From Roseovarius confluentis (lineage in GTDB: Bacteria; Pseudomonadota; Alphaproteobacteria; Rhodobacterales; Rhodobacteraceae), in the NCBI RefSeq assembly GCF_002917925.1, contig NZ_PPFE01000002.1, positions 62,001 through 126,000 on the forward strand: 64,000 bases of DNA. Reading direction: 5' to 3'. The notes beneath the pieces were generated by a model. That model had not been told where the DNA came from, did no database searches, and was given only the letters and a program-made list of their open reading frames with translations. The position numbers were made by a program, and so were the translations under genes. Of the stretch, positions 1 to 9,464 are shown one piece after another (the first letter of the stretch is position 1; each line of letters opens with the position of its first letter).

Positions 1-217
1 GGCGATGGGCGTGTTCCACGGTCACGCGCACGGGGCCGAGATTGGCAGCGCGGGGGCGTCAGCCTATCTTGCCGGGTTTGTCGCCGCGACGGCGGCGCTT
101 CATGCATTGGGGGCCGCGGCAGGTTGGACGCTGGGCCGTTCGGGCGGCGCGCTGATGGCGCGTGGCGCCGGGCTGGCCGTCGCCATGGGCGGGTCCGCAT
201 TGGTCATGATTGGATAA
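1..217 (+). CDS. ureJ: HupE/UreJ family protein, C-terminal part
   Basis: The reading frame is already open at the window edge, so only the last ~70 residues are visible. They include a short His-containing stretch (VFHGHAHG) followed by hydrophobic Gly/Ala-rich segments that look like two membrane helices. This is the pattern of the HupE/UreJ family of membrane proteins, thought to move nickel or cobalt for urease or hydrogenase. It lies 4 bp before ureB in a urease cluster, which favours UreJ. The 5' part, and probably ureA and ureD, lie upstream of the window. Confidence 0.75.
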   Translation, partial: AMGVFHGHAHGAEIGSAGASAYLAGFVAATAALHALGAAAGWTLGRSGGALMARGAGLAVAMGGSALVMIG

Positions 218-221
218 ATCG

Positions 222-527
222 ATGATCCCCGGAGAAATCTTTCCCGCCGAAGGCACGCTGGAGCTGAACGCTGACCGCCAGGCGATCACGCTGGAGGTGG
301 CGAATACCGGCGACCGGCCCGTTCAGGTGGGCAGCCATTATCATTTTGCCGAAACGAACCCAGCCTTGGATTTCGACCGTGACGCCGCACGCGGCCACCG
401 TCTTGACATCGCGGCCGGCACCGCCGTGCGGTTCGAACCCGGACAGCGGCGCGAGGTGCAGCTGATCCCGATGTCGGGCGCGCGCCGCGTGTACGGCTTC
501 AACCAGCACATCATGGGAGAGCTGTAA
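222..527 (+). CDS. ureB: Urease beta subunit
   Basis: About 101 residues, the normal length for free-standing bacterial UreB. It starts with the typical MIPGEIF and carries the family stretch with GSHYHF, NPAL and YGFN. UreB forms the structural (UreABC)3 urease trimer with UreA and UreC and does not itself hold the nickel site. I chose the ATG at 222 because it gives the standard N-terminus; a TTG at 210 would add four residues. The stop codon overlaps the ureC start (TAATG), suggesting coupled translation. Confidence 0.95.
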   Translation: MIPGEIFPAEGTLELNADRQAITLEVANTGDRPVQVGSHYHFAETNPALDFDRDAARGHRLDIAAGTAVRFEPGQRREVQLIPMSGARRVYGFNQHIMGEL

Positions 528-2287
528 TGCCCGCCACGATCTCACGGGGCGACTATGCCGCGATGTTCGGCCCCACGACGGGCGACAAGGTGCGTCTGGC
601 CGACACGGACCTGATCATCGAGGTCGAACGTGACCTGACCGCCTTGAACGCAGGCGCCGCCACGACGGGCGGTACCGGAGATAACGCCACGCTCTACGGC
701 GAAGAGGTCAAGTTCGGCGGCGGCAAGGTCATTCGCGACGGAATGGGCCAATCCCAGGCGACCCGGGCCGAGGGCGCGGTCGATACGGTTATCACCAATG
801 CGCTGATCGTCGATCATACCGGCATCTACAAGGCTGATGTTGGCCTGAAAGCGGGGAATATCCACAAGCTCGGCAAGGCCGGCAATCCCGATACGCAGCC
901 CGGCGTCGACATCATCATCGGTCCCGGCACCGAGGTCATTGCAGGCGAAGGCCGCATCCTGACCGCAGGCGGGTTCGACAGCCACATCCATTTCATCTGC
1001 CCGCAACAGATCGAGGATGCGCTGCATTCCGGCCTGACCACCATGCTGGGTGGCGGTACGGGGCCCGCGCAAGGGACGCTTGCGACGACCTGCACACCCG
1101 GCCCCTGGCATATCGGGCGCATGTTGCAGGCGGCGGACGCTTTCCCGATGAACCTCGCATTCGCGGGAAAAGGCAACGCCTCGTTGCCCGGCGCGCTGGA
1201 AGAGCAGGTCAATGCCGGGGCCTGCGCGCTGAAACTGCACGAGGATTGGGGCACCACGCCAGCCGCGATCGACTGTTGCCTGTCGGTCGCCGACGCGATG
1301 GATGTTCAGGTGATGATCCACACCGACACGCTCAATGAATCGGGCTTTGTCGAGAACACGGTGGCCGCGCTCAAGGGGCGAACCATTCATGCCTTCCACA
1401 CCGAGGGTGCGGGCGGCGGCCATGCGCCGGACATCATCAAGATCTGCGGGCAGGAAAACGTGTTGCCGTCGTCTACCAACCCGACGCGACCTTTCACCGT
1501 GAATACGCTGGAAGAACACTTGGATATGCTGATGGTCTGCCATCACCTCGACAAATCGATCCCCGAGGATATCGCGTTCGCCGAAAGCCGCATCCGGCGC
1601 GAAACCATAGCTGCAGAGGATATTCTGCACGACATGGGGGCCTTTTCGATCATCGCCTCCGACAGCCAGGCCATGGGCCGCGTCGGAGAGGTGATCATCC
1701 GTACGTGGCAGACCGCGGACAAGATGAAGAAACAACGCGGGCGGCTGGATGAGGAGTCTGGCGAAAACGACAACCTTCGTGTCCGCCGCTACGTCGCCAA
1801 ATACACGATCAACCCCGCCATCGCGCATGGTATTTCGGGCCACATAGGCTCGATCGAGGAAGGCAAGCGGGCCGACCTTGTGCTGTGGAACCCGGCGTTT
1901 TTCGGGGTGAAGCCCGAGATGGTCCTGATCGGCGGCTCGATTGCCTGTGCGCAGATGGGCGACCCGAACGCCTCGATCCCGACGCCACAGCCGGTCTACA
2001 CGCGACCCATGTTCGGGGCATTCGGGCGCGCCGTCGAAGCGTCGGCCGTGACTTTCGTTTCGGCAGCCGCCGCGGATGCGGGCATTGGCGACAGCCTGGG
2101 TCTGGCCAAGCGGACACTGCCTGTTCAAAAGACCCGCGGCATCGGAAAAGCCGATCTGAAGCTTAACGATGCCTGCCTCGAAATCGACGTCAACCCCGAA
2201 ACCTACGAAGTGCGCGCCGACGGCGAGCTGCTGACCTGTGAGCCGGCCAGCGAATTGCCCATGGCGCAGCGCTATTTCCTGTATTGA
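527..2287 (+). CDS. ureC: Urease alpha (catalytic) subunit
   Basis: A 586-residue catalytic subunit that hydrolyses urea to ammonia and carbamate at a dinickel centre in the cytoplasm. The N-terminal PTTGDKVRL, the metal-binding HIHF, the carbamylated-lysine region ALKLHEDWG and the flexible-flap region [14 protein letters not shown] are all present. It is some 15-20 residues longer than common UreC proteins; the extra length appears to be an Ala-rich insertion at about residues 505-525 (VSAAAADAG). UreE, UreF and UreG for nickel insertion follow directly. Confidence 0.97.
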   Translation: MPATISRGDYAAMFGPTTGDKVRLADTDLIIEVERDLTALNAGAATTGGTGDNATLYGEEVKFGGGKVIRDGMGQSQATRAEGAVDTVITNALIVDHTGIYKADVGLKAGNIHKLGKAGNPDTQPGVDIIIGPGTEVIAGEGRILTAGGFDSHIHFICPQQIEDALHSGLTTMLGGGTGPAQGTLATTCTPGPWHIGRMLQAADAFPMNLAFAGKGNASLPGALEEQVNAGACALKLHEDWGTTPAAIDCCLSVADAMDVQVMIHTDTLNESGFVENTVAALKGRTIHAFHTEGAGGGHAPDIIKICGQENVLPSSTNPTRPFTVNTLEEHLDMLMVCHHLDKSIPEDIAFAESRIRRETIAAEDILHDMGAFSIIASDSQAMGRVGEVIIRTWQTADKMKKQRGRLDEESGENDNLRVRRYVAKYTINPAIAHGISGHIGSIEEGKRADLVLWNPAFFGVKPEMVLIGGSIACAQMGDPNASIPTPQPVYTRPMFGAFGRAVEASAVTFVSAAAADAGIGDSLGLAKRTLPVQKTRGIGKADLKLNDACLEIDVNPETYEVRADGELLTCEPASELPMAQRYFLY

Positions 2288-2292
2288 CCGCC

Positions 2293-2766
2293 ATGACCCA
2301 ACTCCCGATCGCCCAACACCTGCACAAGGCCGGAACCTGGACCGGTGACGCGGCACTTTGTGCGCTGTCCTACGAAGACCGGTTTTTCCGGCGCCGCAAA
2401 CTTACCGTCGATCAAGGATGGTCGCTCGTGGCCGATTTCGAACAGACGGTATCCTTGAACGACGGGGACGCGCTGGAAACCACCGACGGCCGTCTCGTGC
2501 GGATCATCGCGGCCCCGGAGGCGCTGTTGGCCGTGTCGGGGTCCGATCTGGCGCGGCTGGCCTGGCATATCGGCAATCGGCACACGCCTTGCCAGGTGGA
2601 GGCTGATCGGCTTTTGATCCGCGACGATCCGGTGATCGCGCATATGCTGGCGCATCTGGGGGCGACCATGACGGCGGTTGCCGAGCCCTTCAAGCCCGAG
2701 GGCGGCGCCTATGGCCACGGCCGCACGCACAGCCATGAGCACGGGGCGACGGCGCATGCCCACTGA
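2293..2766 (+). CDS. ureE: Urease accessory protein UreE, nickel metallochaperone
   Basis: 157 residues. UreE delivers nickel to the UreC apoprotein complex. The N-terminal half fits the UreE peptide-binding domain and the last ~15 residues are His-rich (HGRTHSHEHG, HAH), the usual metal-binding tail. The ATG at 2293 lies just after the ureC stop; a TTG three codons earlier is less likely. The 3' end overlaps ureF by 11 bp, so the His tail is encoded in DNA shared with the ureF start. Confidence 0.93.
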   Translation: MTQLPIAQHLHKAGTWTGDAALCALSYEDRFFRRRKLTVDQGWSLVADFEQTVSLNDGDALETTDGRLVRIIAAPEALLAVSGSDLARLAWHIGNRHTPCQVEADRLLIRDDPVIAHMLAHLGATMTAVAEPFKPEGGAYGHGRTHSHEHGATAHAH

Positions 2767-3394
2767 TGCCGAGCTGCTGACACTGGCGCAATGGCTGTCC
2801 CCGGCCTATCCCATCGGCGCTTTTGCATGGTCGCACGGGATAGAGCAAGCCATCCGGGATGAACAGATCAAGGAAGCCGACACCTTGCAGGCATGGCTGC
2901 GCAGCTGCCTGAACCAAGGCGGGGGCCGCAATGACGCGATCTGGTTGCGGCTTGCCGCCGGACCAGGCGATGTGACCGAGATCGATTCGCGGAACCGCGC
3001 CTTCGCGCCCTCCGCCGAACGCCTGTCCGAGACCGTGCGGCAGGGAGCAGCCTTCGTGCGCACGACCAACGCCGTCTGGGGGCTTGATCTTCCGCAGCTG
3101 ACCTTGCCGGTTGCAACAGGTCGGGCGGCGCATCTCATGAAGCTCGACATTGACGCCTGCGTGCTGCTTTACCTGCAATCCTTCGTCTCCAACCTTGTGT
3201 CCGCCGCGCTGCGCCTGATGCCGCTTGGCCAGACAGACGGGCAACGCGTGCTGGCCGCGCTTCAGGCTGACGTGATCCGGGTGGAGGCCGAGACGCGCGG
3301 CGCGGTCCCTGACGACATTTTCAGCAACGCGTTTCTGTCCGATATAGCGTCGATGCGGCACGAAACTCTCGAACCGAGGCTATTTCAGTCATGA
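2756..3394 (+). CDS. ureF: Urease accessory protein UreF
   Basis: 212 residues, typical for UreF. It has the family opening [24 protein letters not shown] and the helical body. UreF acts with UreD/H and UreG as the GTP-dependent activation complex for urease. I placed the start at the ATG at 2756, inside the end of ureE, because it gives a normal N-terminus; the open frame continues upstream only as a shadow of the ureE His-rich tail. It ends in an ATGA overlap with ureG. Confidence 0.93.
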   Translation: MPTDAELLTLAQWLSPAYPIGAFAWSHGIEQAIRDEQIKEADTLQAWLRSCLNQGGGRNDAIWLRLAAGPGDVTEIDSRNRAFAPSAERLSETVRQGAAFVRTTNAVWGLDLPQLTLPVATGRAAHLMKLDIDACVLLYLQSFVSNLVSAALRLMPLGQTDGQRVLAALQADVIRVEAETRGAVPDDIFSNAFLSDIASMRHETLEPRLFQS

Positions 3395-4014
3395 CCAGGA
3401 TGAACGGCCCCTTGCGCATCGGAATCGGCGGTCCGGTCGGCGCGGGCAAAACCACGCTGACCGCCCGTCTTTCAGAGGCGATGAAAGACAGGTTTTCGAT
3501 CGGCGTGATCACCAATGACATCTATACTCAGGAAGATGCGGACGCCCTTGTGCGGATGCAGATCCTGCCCTCGGACCGGATCATCGGAGTTGAAACAGGG
3601 GGCTGTCCGCACACGGCGATCCGTGAAGACGCGTCCATCAACCTCGCCGCTGTCGCCGAGATGCGTGAACGCCACCCGGATCTCGAGGTTGTCCTGATCG
3701 AGTCGGGCGGTGACAACCTGTCCGCCACGTTCAGCCCGGAACTGGCCGACCTGACGGTCTATGTGATCGACACGGCGGCGGGAGAGGAGATCCCGCGCAA
3801 GGGCGGTCCGGCGATAACACGCTCCGACATACTGGTGATCAACAAGACCGACCTCGCACCCCATGTAGGCGCTTCGCTCGACGTGATGCGACAGGACGCC
3901 ACGCGGATGCGCCAAGGCCGCCCGTTCATTTTCACATCGCTCAAGTCGGGTGTCGGTGTCGACGAAATTCTTCAGGAAATCACGATGATTTCTGGTCTTG
4001 GCTCGACACAATAA
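3391..4014 (+). CDS. ureG: Urease accessory GTPase UreG
   Basis: 207 residues. UreG is a SIMIBI-class GTPase that couples GTP hydrolysis to nickel insertion. Visible motifs are the P-loop [10 protein letters not shown] near the N-terminus, the metal-binding Cys-Pro-His in [20 protein letters not shown], and the guanine-specificity NKTD. The start overlaps the ureF stop. It appears to be the last gene of the urease cluster. Confidence 0.96.
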   Translation: MTRMNGPLRIGIGGPVGAGKTTLTARLSEAMKDRFSIGVITNDIYTQEDADALVRMQILPSDRIIGVETGGCPHTAIREDASINLAAVAEMRERHPDLEVVLIESGGDNLSATFSPELADLTVYVIDTAAGEEIPRKGGPAITRSDILVINKTDLAPHVGASLDVMRQDATRMRQGRPFIFTSLKSGVGVDEILQEITMISGLGSTQ

Positions 4015-4577
4015 CGGCTCTTCTGTTTTGGCGTACTTGCGTTTGCTTGCGTCACGATCCGCCCGTTTGTCTTTAGGTAACAAAGGACCCTCCGAACAAA
4101 TCGGCATTCTGATTTCCTTTCACATAGGAACACCACCCACCGGACTCCAGTCCGACGCTGCCCGAAGGCGGCGCCCATATTTTCGGGATTTGTTGATAAG
4201 GATCAATTGGCTCTTAGTTTTCGGTCACTTCAAGTTTATGATCCAAAGATCCGATTGATTAGACTAGGTAGGCAGTTCATGGCATTCACGTCGTCCTTCA
4301 GTCTCTTTCAATCGCCTTTCCTGCGCGCCTAGAGTGGAGCGCAAAGTGCCGTCCATGATGTCTTGATGGGCTGGAAGGATACAACAAAAGCTGGCCACCT
4401 ATTCCCGACGATAGCATCTGTTTGCCTCTTTAACATTCATGCCCACGTTACCGCGGTGGGAAATCCGGAATGCTAACATATCGGCCATGGTGTTGGGGTT
4501 CTCCTTTACCACGGAACGCCAGCAGCCCCGCACGCGTAACATACGCAGCCCGGTCAGGATTGGTGCGAGGACAGTTA
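4015..4577. other. Intergenic stretch after the urease cluster
   Basis: About 560 bp between ureG and a convergent gene. I see no supportable gene, RNA or clear hairpin terminator. The middle part (about 4190-4260) is more AT-rich than the flanks. Open frames that cross it read into the antisense of the neighbouring cyclophilin-like gene and look like shadows. Confidence 0.5.
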
Positions 4578-5033
4578 TCAGTCGGCGAGTTCGATGCGCA
4601 CGGAAAAATCCCCCGCCCGCATCAACGGCTCGAGCGAACCGTCAATCTCGCCCAGCCGCAGCAGGCCTGCCGAGGACTGGAATGGCTTGTAGAAGATCGC
4701 GAGGTTGCCCCATGGTCGATACTGCGTGATGTCACCCGGCTCGGGTTCATAGGCGCGCGGCGCGCCCGTGTCGTCGAGCTTTCGGTCAAGGTTGGCGACC
4801 TTCTCGATGCCGTGGTAATCGCTGAGCGTCAGGTCGATCGGGAGCATCGATTCGAAGTCCCGCGCGGCAGGGGTGTCGTCCAGCGTCGCGGGCATCACCT
4901 CGTCTCCGACAATAACGTTGATCCGGGTCATGGCACTCCTGCTATTGAAATCATCAGCATTTCCGGCCTTGGCCGGTGCAAAGAAAAGGGCCGCAGCGGT
5001 CAGTGCCAGTGGAATATCGGGTCTGCCGGCCAT
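4578..5033 (-). CDS. Secreted cyclophilin-like fold protein
   Basis: 151 residues from the chosen ATG. The first ~22 residues (MAGRPDIPLALTAAALFFAPAKA) look like a cleavable signal peptide, so the mature protein would be periplasmic. The rest has features of the small bacterial cyclophilin-like family: TRINVIVGD near the start, ARDFESMLP, LTLSDYHGIEKVANL, and GDITQYRPWGNLAIFYKPF. A longer in-frame start at 5114 would put ~27 polar residues before the signal peptide, so I reject it. Proteins of this family often sit next to aldehyde- or quinone-detoxifying oxidoreductases. It is divergent from the cupin/dehydrogenase genes, and two LysR-type palindromes lie between them. The biochemical role is not known. 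Confidence 0.75.
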   Translation of the reverse strand: MAGRPDIPLALTAAALFFAPAKAGNADDFNSRSAMTRINVIVGDEVMPATLDDTPAARDFESMLPIDLTLSDYHGIEKVANLDRKLDDTGAPRAYEPEPGDITQYRPWGNLAIFYKPFQSSAGLLRLGEIDGSLEPLMRAGDFSVRIELAD

Positions 5034-5112
5034 ACTGGGTTTCCTTCCTCGCCTCGCCAGCACTCTAACCGCTACGACGGCGGAGAATAGGGGGAAGATG
5101 TCGCTTCCACTC

Positions 5113-5127
5113 ATGAGCCACGGCCAT
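5113..5127. promoter_or_regulatory. Candidate LysR operator 1 (T-N11-A palindrome)
   Basis: The sequence ATGAGC-CAC-GGCCAT keeps the left half-site of the better palindromes at 6922, 7894 and 10108 and the T-N11-A spacing of LysR boxes. The right half has two mismatches to GCTCAT. It lies 80 bp upstream of the minus-strand cyclophilin-like gene. Confidence 0.45.
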
Positions 5128-5241
5128 CAGTATGACGGCATTCCGCCCTTCAGGTCCATGCCGGCCCGGGTGCCGGCCCTGTCGACAAGGATGCGACAGC
5201 GAGCCCGGCGGTTCACGATCCACTCGCAAGCGTACCCGTTC

Positions 5242-5256
5242 ATGAATGCGTCTCAT
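5242..5256. promoter_or_regulatory. Candidate LysR operator 2 (T-N11-A palindrome)
   Basis: ATGAAT-GCG-TCTCAT, flanked by C and G so that the outer CATGA...TCATG is palindromic. It has the T-N11-A spacing and lies about 120 bp upstream of the secreted cupin gene. The inner half-site bases are less well matched than at 7894. Confidence 0.45.
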
Positions 5257-5373
5257 GGGTGGATGCCGCCTGCGCCGCATTATCCCGGCTGATACGCACT
5301 CTACCTTGACTGTGAGCGGCGCGGGACGTGCCCCGCCGCAAGGCCGCAATTCGACGAAAGGAGACATCCCGTC

Positions 5374-5832
5374 ATGAAACACCTTATCGGAACGACCCTC
5401 GCGCTTGGGCTGGCCGCCCCGGCCGCTTTTGCGCAATCCCAGACCATCACCCAGACCGAAGATCGCGGCGGGCAGATCGGGAGCGAAGAAACCTTTACCG
5501 GCACCGCCTATGTCGCGCCCGTTTTCCCGCCCGAGATGAACGGCGTCAGCGCGGGCGAGGTGACATTCCTGCCCGGGGCCCGCTCGGCCTGGCACACGCA
5601 TCCGGTGGGGCAGATGCTGGTGGTCACCCACGGCACTGGCTGGGTGCAGGAACGCGGGCAGGAAAAGGAGGTCATCCAGGCCGGTGATGTCGTCTGGTGT
5701 CCGCCGGAAACTGAGCACTGGCACGGTGCGACCGACACCACCTCGGTGACGCACTATGCCGTCCAGGGAAACGAGGACGGCTCGGCCGTGACCTGGGGCG
5801 AGCATGTCACCGATGAGGAATATGCGCAGTGA
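5374..5832 (+). CDS. Secreted cupin-domain protein
   Basis: 152 residues with an N-terminal signal peptide (cleavage probably after AAPAAFA), so periplasmic. The body is a single cupin barrel: metal ligands are visible in [10 protein letters not shown] (first motif, HxH) and in [10 protein letters not shown] (second motif). Such small cupins are often found beside carboxymuconolactone-decarboxylase-like proteins and quinone/aldehyde reductases. A cytoplasmic relative is encoded at 9465-9860. The start ATG has GAAAGGAG about 10 bp upstream. The substrate is unknown. Confidence 0.85.
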   Translation: MKHLIGTTLALGLAAPAAFAQSQTITQTEDRGGQIGSEETFTGTAYVAPVFPPEMNGVSAGEVTFLPGARSAWHTHPVGQMLVVTHGTGWVQERGQEKEVIQAGDVVWCPPETEHWHGATDTTSVTHYAVQGNEDGSAVTWGEHVTDEEYAQ

Positions 5833-5892
5833 CCTTTCGGCGGTCCGCGTTGTGCGGGCCGCCTACTCTCAGGCTTTGGAGCTTTCGTCGAC

Positions 5893-6894
5893 ATGAAACG
5901 CGTTCTGCACTTTTTGACCGCAGCGATGCTGGCGCTGCCCGCGCATGGCCAGACGATTGAAACGGTTCTGCCCGACCTGAACTACCCCTGGGACATCGAG
6001 GCCAGTAAAGGGAGTCTCTATATCACGGAAAAGGCCGGCACCCTGTCGGTGCTGGAAAACGGCGAGTTGCTGCGCCTGCCGGTGGTCACCAGTGTGCCGA
6101 TCCTCGACGACCGTGGCGGTGGGCTGCTTGGTCTCGCGCTGAGGCCGGATTTCACTGAAAGCGGGCGTGTGATCCTGTATCAGCACCATGGAACGCCCGA
6201 GAACCGCAGGAACCGGGTTATCGAGGTTGTGCGCGACGGCAATGCCTGGCGCGAGACGCGGGTTCTTGTCGAAGACATCCCCGGTCACCCGCTCTACAAC
6301 GGTGGCCGCGTCGCCTTTGGCCCGGATGGCATGCTTTATGTCACCACCGGGTGGACCGAGAACCGGGAGCGGCCGCAGGACCTGCAGAGCCTGGCGGGCA
6401 AGGTCCTGAGGGTCACGCCTGAGGGCGACGTGCCCGGCGACAATCCGTTTCCGGGCTCGCCAGTCTATTCGCTGGGGCACCGCAATCCGCAGGGCCTTGC
6501 CTGGAACGACGACGGCGTGCTGTTCGTCGCCGAGCACGGGCAGTCCGGCCAGGACGAGGTGAACCGCGTCGAGGCAGGCGGCAACTATGGCTGGCCGCTG
6601 ATAAAAGGTGACGAGACGCGGGACGGGATGCATGCGCCGCTGGCGCAGTCCGGGGGCACAACCTGGGCGCCGTCGGGCCTGGCCTGGGACGGTGAGACTC
6701 TGTTGTTGGCAGGACTTCGGGCGCAGGGTGTGCTTGCCGTGACCGAGGACGGAGAGGTGCGCGAAGCCTTCCACGCCGGCGAACGGATACGCGACATCGT
6801 TGTCACGCAAGAGGGTATTCTTGCCATCACCACCAACCGCTCCCCGCGCGGCGACGGCGCCTCGCGCGACCGGCTCATCCGGATCCTTCCGTAA
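5893..6894 (+). CDS. PQQ-dependent sugar/aldose dehydrogenase-like protein, periplasmic
   Basis: 333 residues. A short signal peptide (ending near ALPAHG) is followed by a six-bladed propeller of the soluble glucose/sorbosone dehydrogenase family. Family signatures include LNYPWDIE, YITEKAGTLSVLENGE, GGGLLGLALRPDF, YNGGRVAFGPDGMLYVTTG, YSLGHRNPQGLAW, and AEHGQSGQDEVNRVEAGGNYGWP. These proteins oxidise sugars or aldehydes in the periplasm with PQQ, although many family members have no proven substrate. It follows the secreted cupin by 60 bp and is probably co-transcribed. Confidence 0.88.
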   Translation: MKRVLHFLTAAMLALPAHGQTIETVLPDLNYPWDIEASKGSLYITEKAGTLSVLENGELLRLPVVTSVPILDDRGGGLLGLALRPDFTESGRVILYQHHGTPENRRNRVIEVVRDGNAWRETRVLVEDIPGHPLYNGGRVAFGPDGMLYVTTGWTENRERPQDLQSLAGKVLRVTPEGDVPGDNPFPGSPVYSLGHRNPQGLAWNDDGVLFVAEHGQSGQDEVNRVEAGGNYGWPLIKGDETRDGMHAPLAQSGGTTWAPSGLAWDGETLLLAGLRAQGVLAVTEDGEVREAFHAGERIRDIVVTQEGILAITTNRSPRGDGASRDRLIRILP

Positions 6895-6921
6895 CTCGCA
6901 AGCGCATAATGCATGGACTTT

Positions 6922-6936
6922 ATGAGCCAAGCACAT
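6922..6936. promoter_or_regulatory. Candidate LysR operator 3, autoregulatory position
   Basis: ATGAGC-CAA-GCACAT: one mismatch to a perfect palindrome, identical in the left half and centre to the 7894 site, T-N11-A spacing. It ends 21 bp before the lysR start codon, a place where binding would affect lysR expression. Confidence 0.55.
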
Positions 6937-6957
6937 ATATCCGGAGGCGAACCCGCC

Positions 6958-7887
6958 ATGATCACCGACAGAGAGATCAGAGCTTCCGCCATGCTACGAG
7001 AAAACATCAACGACCTCATCGCGCTGGCCGCCGTTGCGGAGGAACGCAGCTTTACCAGGGCCGCGGCGCGGCTGAACGTGTCGCAATCCGCGCTCAGCCA
7101 CACGATCAAGGGGCTGGAAAAGCGGCTTGGCCTGCGCCTGCTGACGCGCACGACACGTTCGGTTGCACCGACGATCGAGGGCGAGGATCTGCTGGCCACG
7201 CTGAATCCCTGCTTCGAGAAGATCGAGTCTAGGCTTCAGGCGCTGAACGATGCGCAGGACCAGCCGACCGGTACGGTGCGGATCGTCGCGGTGGAATACG
7301 CGATAGAGTCCCTTCTGTGGCCGAAGCTGTCCCCGGTGCTCAAGGCGCATCCGGCGGTAAAGGTCGAGTTCGTGGTCGATTACGGCTATTCGGATCTTGC
7401 GGAGTCGCAATGTGATGCCGGTGTGCGGTACGGCGAGCAGGTGAGCGAAGGCATGATCGCGATGCGGATCGGGCCGGACGAGCGGATGATCTGTGTCGGC
7501 GCCCCTGACTACTTCGAGACGGCAGGTGTGCCCGAGACGCCGCAGGACCTGACGAGCCATCGCTGCATCAACCTGCGCCTGTCGACGCATGGCGCGCTCT
7601 ACGCCTGGGAGTTCGAGGATGCTGACGGAAACGAGATCCGGGTGAAGGTGCAAGGGCAGGCTGTTTTCAACATGATCAACCCTGTCCTGCGTGCGGCCAC
7701 GGACGGTCATGGTCTTGCATTGGTGCCAGAACGCCTGGCGCAGGAGAAGCTCGATGCGGGTGAATTGCGCATCTGCCTTGACAGTTATTCGCCGTATTTC
7801 CCCGGTTTCCATCTGTACTATCCCAGCCGGCAACGCCCGTCCTCGGCGTTTCAGGTCGTTCTGGATGCACTGCGCGAGCGTGCGTGA
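6958..7887 (+). CDS. LysR-family transcriptional regulator
   Basis: About 309 residues. The N-terminal winged helix-turn-helix is clear: DLIALAAVAEERSFTRAAARLNVSQSALSHTIKGLEKRLGLRLLTRTTRSVAPT. The effector-binding domain follows, including the family's VDYGYSDLAESQCDAGVRYGE and PDYFETAGVPETPQDLTSHRCI. I chose the ATG at 6958 because GGAGG lies about 9 bp upstream; ATGs at 6922 and 6991 are alternatives. Palindromes resembling its likely binding site occur before its own gene and before the neighbouring genes, so it probably controls this whole locus. The inducer is unknown, perhaps an aldehyde or quinone. Confidence 0.92.
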   Translation: MITDREIRASAMLRENINDLIALAAVAEERSFTRAAARLNVSQSALSHTIKGLEKRLGLRLLTRTTRSVAPTIEGEDLLATLNPCFEKIESRLQALNDAQDQPTGTVRIVAVEYAIESLLWPKLSPVLKAHPAVKVEFVVDYGYSDLAESQCDAGVRYGEQVSEGMIAMRIGPDERMICVGAPDYFETAGVPETPQDLTSHRCINLRLSTHGALYAWEFEDADGNEIRVKVQGQAVFNMINPVLRAATDGHGLALVPERLAQEKLDAGELRICLDSYSPYFPGFHLYYPSRQRPSSAFQVVLDALRERA

Positions 7888-7893
7888 GGGTTC

Positions 7894-7908
7894 ATGAGCC
7901 AAGCTCAT
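7894..7908. promoter_or_regulatory. Candidate LysR operator 4, perfect palindrome
   Basis: ATGAGC-CAA-GCTCAT, a perfect inverted repeat with a 3-bp centre that extends to CATGAGC/GCTCATG at 7893-7909. T-N11-A spacing. It lies 7 bp after the lysR stop and about 90 bp before the secreted CMD-like gene. This is the best copy of the proposed motif. Confidence 0.65.
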
Positions 7909-7996
7909 GAGTGGCTTGGGGCCGGACGGCATTAACGTTTCTTCCGAAGCGACCAGATCATGGGGCAGTTACAACATGATCCGAAAGGTTTTCCCC

Positions 7997-8758
7997 ATGA
8001 AGACGCATTTTGCCGCTTCTGCCCTCTCCCTCCTCGCCGCGTCCGCCTCGGCGCAGACACCGGCTGAAACACTTCCAGACGCCGTCGGCAGCGTGGCCCC
8101 CGCGCTGGAGGCCTATTCCCAGGATTCCCTCTTCGGGTCCGTGTGGCAGTCCGAAGACCTGTCCGTGCGCGACCGTTCCCTGATCACCTTCGCCGCCCTG
8201 ATGACCCGGCACGAGACGGAAGACCTTGGCGATTACATCGCCCTCGCGCTTGATGCCGGTGTGACGCCCGCCGAGATTTCCGAGACGATCACGCATCTTG
8301 CCTTCTATTCCGGCTGGGGCAACGCAACCGCTGCCGCCGAGGCCGCCGCCCCGGTCTACGAGGAGCGCGGCGTGAGCGCCGAGGACCTGCCGGACGTCGA
8401 TCCGGAGCTCCTGCCGCTGGACGAAGAGTCCGAAGCCGCTCGTCAGGAGAACGTCCAGGGCACGTATGGCGAGGTCAGCCAAGGTGTGGTGGACAACACC
8501 GAGCAGCTGCTTTTCCTCGACCTGTGGCTGCGCCCGGCGCTGGCGCCGCGGGACCGCAGCCTCGTTACCGTGGCCGCACTGATCGCCGCCGGTCAGCCCG
8601 AGCAGATGACCTTTCACCTGAACCGCGCCATGGACAACGGCCTGACGCAGGAGGAAGCCGGCGCGGTGCTGTCGCACCTGGCCTTCTACACGGGCTGGCC
8701 GCGCGTCTTCTCGGCGATGCCGGTGGCCAAGGACGTGTTCGCAAACCGCTCTGAATGA
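7997..8758 (+). CDS. Secreted tandem carboxymuconolactone-decarboxylase-like protein
   Basis: 253 residues from the chosen ATG. The N-terminus is a signal peptide (ends ...ASASAQ). Two copies of the CMD/AhpD-type helical domain follow: LSVRDRSLITFAALMTRHETEDLGDYI...THLAFYSGWGNA, and LAPRDRSLVTVAALIAAGQPEQMTFHL...SHLAFYTGWPR. Neither repeat has the AhpD CxxC redox pair, so it resembles the gamma-carboxymuconolactone-decarboxylase branch rather than a peroxidase. ATG at 7976 would add seven residues before the signal peptide. It is the first gene after a perfect LysR palindrome. Substrate unknown. Confidence 0.85.
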   Translation: MKTHFAASALSLLAASASAQTPAETLPDAVGSVAPALEAYSQDSLFGSVWQSEDLSVRDRSLITFAALMTRHETEDLGDYIALALDAGVTPAEISETITHLAFYSGWGNATAAAEAAAPVYEERGVSAEDLPDVDPELLPLDEESEAARQENVQGTYGEVSQGVVDNTEQLLFLDLWLRPALAPRDRSLVTVAALIAAGQPEQMTFHLNRAMDNGLTQEEAGAVLSHLAFYTGWPRVFSAMPVAKDVFANRSE

Positions 8759-8765
8759 GCCTTTG

Positions 8766-8788
8766 CCGGCGGGGACAACCCCCGCCGG
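8766..8788 (+). terminator. GC-rich hairpin between two genes
   Basis: A perfect 9-bp stem (CCGGCGGGG / CCCCGCCGG) with a 5-base loop starts 8 bp after the CMD-like gene. There is no U-tract, so it could be a weak terminator, an RNA-stabilising element or an intercistronic spacer. Confidence 0.4.
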
Positions 8789-8808
8789 TTCATCAACAGG
8801 AGACCGGA

Positions 8809-9453
8809 ATGAAGATCGGCATCATCGGAAGCGGCCTGATGGGATCGCAGCTTGGGCGGCTCTGGGCTGCCAGCGGGCATGCGGTCACGTTCTCGTATTC
8901 CCGCAGCGCGCAAAAGCTTGAGCGGCTGGCGCGAGATGTAGGCGCCGCGCATGGCAGCGTGGCAGAGGCCGTGTCCGGGACCGATGCCGTTCTGCTTGCC
9001 GTCCACTGGTCGCGCATCGTCGATGTACTGGACCAGGCAGGAGACCTGAGCGGTGCGGTCGTGCTGAATTGCTGCGTGCCATTGGATGACAGCAATACCG
9101 ACCTCGTCGTCGGAACCACCACCTCGGGGGCCGAGGAACTGGCGGCGTTGCGGCCGCGCGCCCGCTGGGTGTCGTGCTTCAACACCGTGCCGTCTGAAGC
9201 CTTCGGACCGGTCTTCGACCGCAGGAACCAAAAGCCGCGGCCGCAGGTTCTTACCTATGGCGACGACGAGGGCGCAAAGGAAGTGGCGCGCGGCCTTATC
9301 CGCGAAGCCGGCTTCGAGCCGCTGGAGGCCGGTGGTTTGCGCACCGCTCGCTTCGTCGAGCCCTTTGCCATGGTCACCGCCGAACTGGCCTATGGCCAGC
9401 CCGGAGGTCCGGCCCTGACCTACCGTTTCGAAAAACTGCGCGCTGCGCATTGA
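8809..9453 (+). CDS. NAD(P)-binding, F420-reductase-like oxidoreductase
   Basis: 214 residues. The N-terminal Rossmann fold is marked by [24 protein letters not shown], followed by [10 protein letters not shown] at the place that usually selects NADP. The overall layout matches the NADPH-dependent F420 reductase-like family (also called NADP oxidoreductase coenzyme F420-dependent), which in proteobacteria is used with other substrates because F420 is absent. ATG at 8809 has AGGAG upstream. The gene lies in a run with the CMD-like and cupin genes. Confidence 0.82.
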   Translation: MKIGIIGSGLMGSQLGRLWAASGHAVTFSYSRSAQKLERLARDVGAAHGSVAEAVSGTDAVLLAVHWSRIVDVLDQAGDLSGAVVLNCCVPLDDSNTDLVVGTTTSGAEELAALRPRARWVSCFNTVPSEAFGPVFDRRNQKPRPQVLTYGDDEGAKEVARGLIREAGFEPLEAGGLRTARFVEPFAMVTAELAYGQPGGPALTYRFEKLRAAH

Positions 9454-9464
9454 AAGGAAAAGAC

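Noticed and set aside
542-2356. Long minus-strand open frame opposite ureC
   Set aside because: It has no family motifs and is the antisense of a clear urease gene; high GC makes such long shadows common.
4470-5090. Plus-strand frame over the cyclophilin-like gene
   Set aside because: Antisense of a gene with signal peptide and family motifs.
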